From: Comamonas testosteroni | GTDB lineage: Bacteria; Pseudomonadota; Gammaproteobacteria; Burkholderiales; Burkholderiaceae_C | DNA length: 64,000 nt | Reading direction: 5' to 3' | Assembly (NCBI RefSeq): GCF_014076415.1 | Contig: NZ_CP043568.1 | Span: 1,488,001 to 1,552,000, forward strand | Shown here: piece after piece, positions 61,979 to 64,000 of the stretch | Layout: each line of letters starts with the position of its first letter | Numbering within the stretch: position 1 is the first letter of the stretch | Program-made: the position numbers and the translations under genes | Notes under the pieces: generated by a model | Told to the model about the DNA's origin: nothing | What the model saw: the letters and a program-made list of their open reading frames with translations, nothing else | The model's database searches: none

Positions 61979-63316
61979 ATGCCGATTGCCCGATACAAGC
62001 AGCTGGTGGACCAGCTCGCCTCGGAAATTCGCGAAGGCCGGCTGGCACCGGGCACACGCCTGCCCACCCACCGGCAGCTGGCATCCCGGGAAGGACTGGC
62101 CCTGGTCACGGCGACTCGTGTCTATGCCGAACTGCAGGCCATGGGCCTGGTCAGCGGCGAGACGGGGCGAGGAACTTTTGTGCGCGAAACCGCGCTGCCA
62201 CGTGGCCTCGGTATCGACCAGCATGCCACTGCGATAGGCATGCTGGACCTGAACTTCAACGCTCCTGCTCTTCCAGGTCAAGCCGAGTTGTTGCGCTGCG
62301 CATTGCGTCAACTTGCCGCCAGTGGAGATTTGGAGGCGCTGCTGCGCTATCAGCCGCATGGAGGCCGGGCCCATGAACGAGCGGCTGTCGCCCTATACCT
62401 TGAAAACCGTAGGCTGACGGTTCCTGCCGAACAGGTGCTTATCGTGGATGGGGCGCAGCATGGACTCGCGAGCACGGCCATGGCATTGCTGCAAGCTGGC
62501 GATGTAGTGGCTGTTGACGCTTTGAGCTACCCGGGCTTCAAGGTGCTGGCGCAACAGCTGAGGCTTGAACTGATTGCCATTCCGGCAGCTGGTTCGGGGC
62601 CGGACCTCGATGCGCTGGAGCTGCTGTGCCAACGCCGCAAGGTGCGCGCGGTCTATGCAATGCCGACTCTCCATAACCCGCTTGGATGGGTGATGAGCAT
62701 CAACCGACGTCATGCATTTGCAGCGTTGATCCGTCGCCATGGCCTGTTGCTGATCGAAGATGCCGCGTATGCGTTTCTTGCTCCGGATGCACCACCGCCC
62801 ATGGCTGCACTGCTGCCAGAGTCAACGGTATATGTCTCTGGCTTTTCCAAGAATGTCGCCACGGGGTTGCGGGTGGGCTTTGTGGCTGCGCCGGCAACCT
62901 GGATATCTCGGATAGAACGAGCTATACGCGCAACGACCTGGAACACCCCCGGCGTCATGACCGCCATGGTTGTGAGCTGGCTGAGAGACGGGACTGTTGC
63001 CAGGCTGGAAGCTCAGAAGCGAGAGGACGCCCAGATACGTCAGAAACAGGTGACGCAGGTCTTCAAGGGGCTGCCCTGTATGCGTCACCCCAGTTCGTAT
63101 TTTGTCTGGCTCCCCATGCCTGAAGACCTGAGGGCTGATCAGGTCGCGATGGCGCTGCAGACGGCAGGAATTTCCGTGTCAACGGCCGAACCCTTTGCCA
63201 CTGGCGTGCAAGTGCCGCAAGCACTGCGGCTGGCCTTGGGTTCGGTGCCGCTCGAAAAACTTCGGCATGCCTTGATGCGTGTCAGGCTGGCGCTGGATGG
63301 AGCCACGCTGCAATAG
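61979..63316 (+). CDS. MocR-type regulator: GntR helix-turn-helix fused to an aminotransferase-like domain
   Basis: The protein has 445 residues. The winged helix at about 1-70 (LASEIREGRLAPGTRLPTHRQLASREGLA, with GRGTFV at its end) is joined to a fold-type I PLP domain. The PLP Lys is in SGFSKNVATGLRVGF, the Asp in IEDAAYAFLAP and the Tyr/Asn region in PTLHNPLG. Such proteins (GabR, PdxR, TauR) are transcription factors that use PLP as sensor. The divergent DJ-1-family gene is the likely target. No strong ribosome binding site precedes the ATG. The 157 bases after it hold nothing recognisable. Confidence 0.9.
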   Translation: MPIARYKQLVDQLASEIREGRLAPGTRLPTHRQLASREGLALVTATRVYAELQAMGLVSGETGRGTFVRETALPRGLGIDQHATAIGMLDLNFNAPALPGQAELLRCALRQLAASGDLEALLRYQPHGGRAHERAAVALYLENRRLTVPAEQVLIVDGAQHGLASTAMALLQAGDVVAVDALSYPGFKVLAQQLRLELIAIPAAGSGPDLDALELLCQRRKVRAVYAMPTLHNPLGWVMSINRRHAFAALIRRHGLLLIEDAAYAFLAPDAPPPMAALLPESTVYVSGFSKNVATGLRVGFVAAPATWISRIERAIRATTWNTPGVMTAMVVSWLRDGTVARLEAQKREDAQIRQKQVTQVFKGLPCMRHPSSYFVWLPMPEDLRADQVAMALQTAGISVSTAEPFATGVQVPQALRLALGSVPLEKLRHALMRVRLALDGATLQ

Positions 63317-63473
63317 AGGATGCAGCCCAGAGCTACCTGCGCATCCGGTTTCGGGGCCGTAGCCAGGGGAGTGAATGCTGCCGGCCAAGGTCACACCGGC
63401 CATGAAAACATGGCGTGCAGCGCTTGATGTATCTGCGCCGCATGCGACTCAGGCGCCGGGTCCGGAGACCGGA

Positions 63474-64000
63474 TTACTGGTACTTTTGCTCCAGCCCATC
63501 CCAGAAATCCTTGTTCACCAAGCGCTGGCGCTCAAGGAAAGGAGCGACGATGGCGGGGTCTTCATCGACCTTGTGATCGTCGCGCAGCAGGGTCAGGCAC
63601 TTTTGCATGCCGGCCACGGCGCCTTGCAGTGCGGCATTGGCGTAGAGCACAAAGCCATAGCCCAGCTCGCCCAGTTCGTCGGCGTTGAAGATGGGGGTCT
63701 TGCCGCCAATGACCATGTTCATGAGCTGGGGAGCTTGCAGGCGCTGCGGCAGGGCGCGCACTTCTTCGGCCTGGGTGACGGCTTCGACAAACAGGATGTC
63801 GGCGCCGGCTTCCTGAAACTGCTGGGCACGTTCGATGGCGGCTTCAAAGCCGTGGACGGCTGCAGCGTCGGTACGGGCCATGATGAGGGTGCCGCTGTCG
63901 CGGCGCGCATCGACGGCAGCCTTGATCTTGCCCAGCATTTCGCTGGTTTCGATCACGGCCTTGCCATTGAAGTGGCCGCAGCGCTTGGGGCTGACCTGAT
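63474..64000 (-). CDS. Isocitrate lyase/PEP mutase family enzyme, C-terminal part (5' end outside window)
   Basis: The reading frame runs past the right edge of the window. The visible start of the fragment is QVSPKRCGHFNGKAV, in which KRCGH holds the catalytic Cys of this superfamily. It is followed by MARTDAAAVHGFEAAIERAQQF and GADILFVEAV (metal and substrate region), then NMVIGGKTP. The C-terminus ends with VNKDFWDGLEQKYQ. This pattern fits the 2,3-dimethylmalate lyase, methylisocitrate lyase-like and oxaloacetate decarboxylase group rather than true isocitrate lyase. The substrate cannot be named from the fragment. Confidence 0.88.
   Translation of the reverse strand, partial: QVSPKRCGHFNGKAVIETSEMLGKIKAAVDARRDSGTLIMARTDAAAVHGFEAAIERAQQFQEAGADILFVEAVTQAEEVRALPQRLQAPQLMNMVIGGKTPIFNADELGELGYGFVLYANAALQGAVAGMQKCLTLLRDDHKVDEDPAIVAPFLERQRLVNKDFWDGLEQKYQ

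Overview
The window looks like a chromosomal segment of a high-GC betaproteobacterium of the family Comamonadaceae, most probably Comamonas or a close relative. This is inferred from the tripartite tricarboxylate (Bug/Tct) transporters, the tig-clpP-clpX-lon gene order, the hopanoid squalene genes hpnCDE, an extracellular poly(3-hydroxybutyrate) depolymerase of the Comamonas/Acidovorax type and the codon use. No species call can be proved from the sequence alone. No phage, insertion sequence, integrase or CRISPR array was seen.

Layout. 1-1100: the 3' part of a 23S rRNA, a 5S rRNA and the rRNA operon terminator. 1159-6496: an RsuA-type pseudouridine synthase, a secreted nuclease, and a minus-strand run ending in the two-component system tctD-tctE. 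6644-9961: the tricarboxylate transporter tctCBA, divergent from tctDE. 10053-22611: a locus that reads as one metabolic module for extracellular polyhydroxybutyrate. It has a sigma-54-dependent activator, acetoacetyl-CoA synthetase, an amidohydrolase, a Liv-type ABC transporter whose operon contains the secreted PHB depolymerase gene, and an alpha/beta hydrolase. A near-consensus sigma-54 promoter lies in front of the transporter operon and a weaker one in front of the synthetase. The likely flow is polymer to 3-hydroxybutyrate or oligomers outside the cell, uptake, oligomer cleavage, and activation of acetoacetate.

22696-26108: a sulfur-handling group with a DedA-rhodanese fusion, a tiny single-cysteine membrane protein, a YeeE/YedE (thiosulfate transporter family) protein and an exported two-domain rhodanese. 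26324-36108: a long minus-strand operon (2-oxoglutarate/Fe oxygenase, hydrolase, NitT/TauT-type ABC importer, deaminase, three-subunit molybdenum hydroxylase) with a LysR gene upstream, suggesting uptake and oxidation of a nitrogen heterocycle. 36160-48363: ferrochelatase, a HAD hydrolase, two small membrane-protein genes, an orphan Bug receptor, hpnCDE for squalene, and an RND efflux pair. 48449-54932: tRNA-Leu, trigger factor, ClpP, ClpX and Lon, with heat-shock-like promoter sequences. 55042-55473: three tandemly duplicated tRNA-Gly genes and a tRNA-Cys. 55677-59053: divergent metE/metR with a perfect MetR box between them. 59096-61030: an MFS transporter and a divergent TetR regulator with palindromic operators between them. 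61286-63316: a DJ-1/PfpI protein divergent from a MocR-type regulator. 63474-64000: an isocitrate-lyase-family gene cut off by the window end.

Starts were moved from the longest frame to the start supported by a ribosome binding site, family alignment or neighbour overlap wherever possible. Gene names are family-level identifications from sequence motifs; no database search was run.
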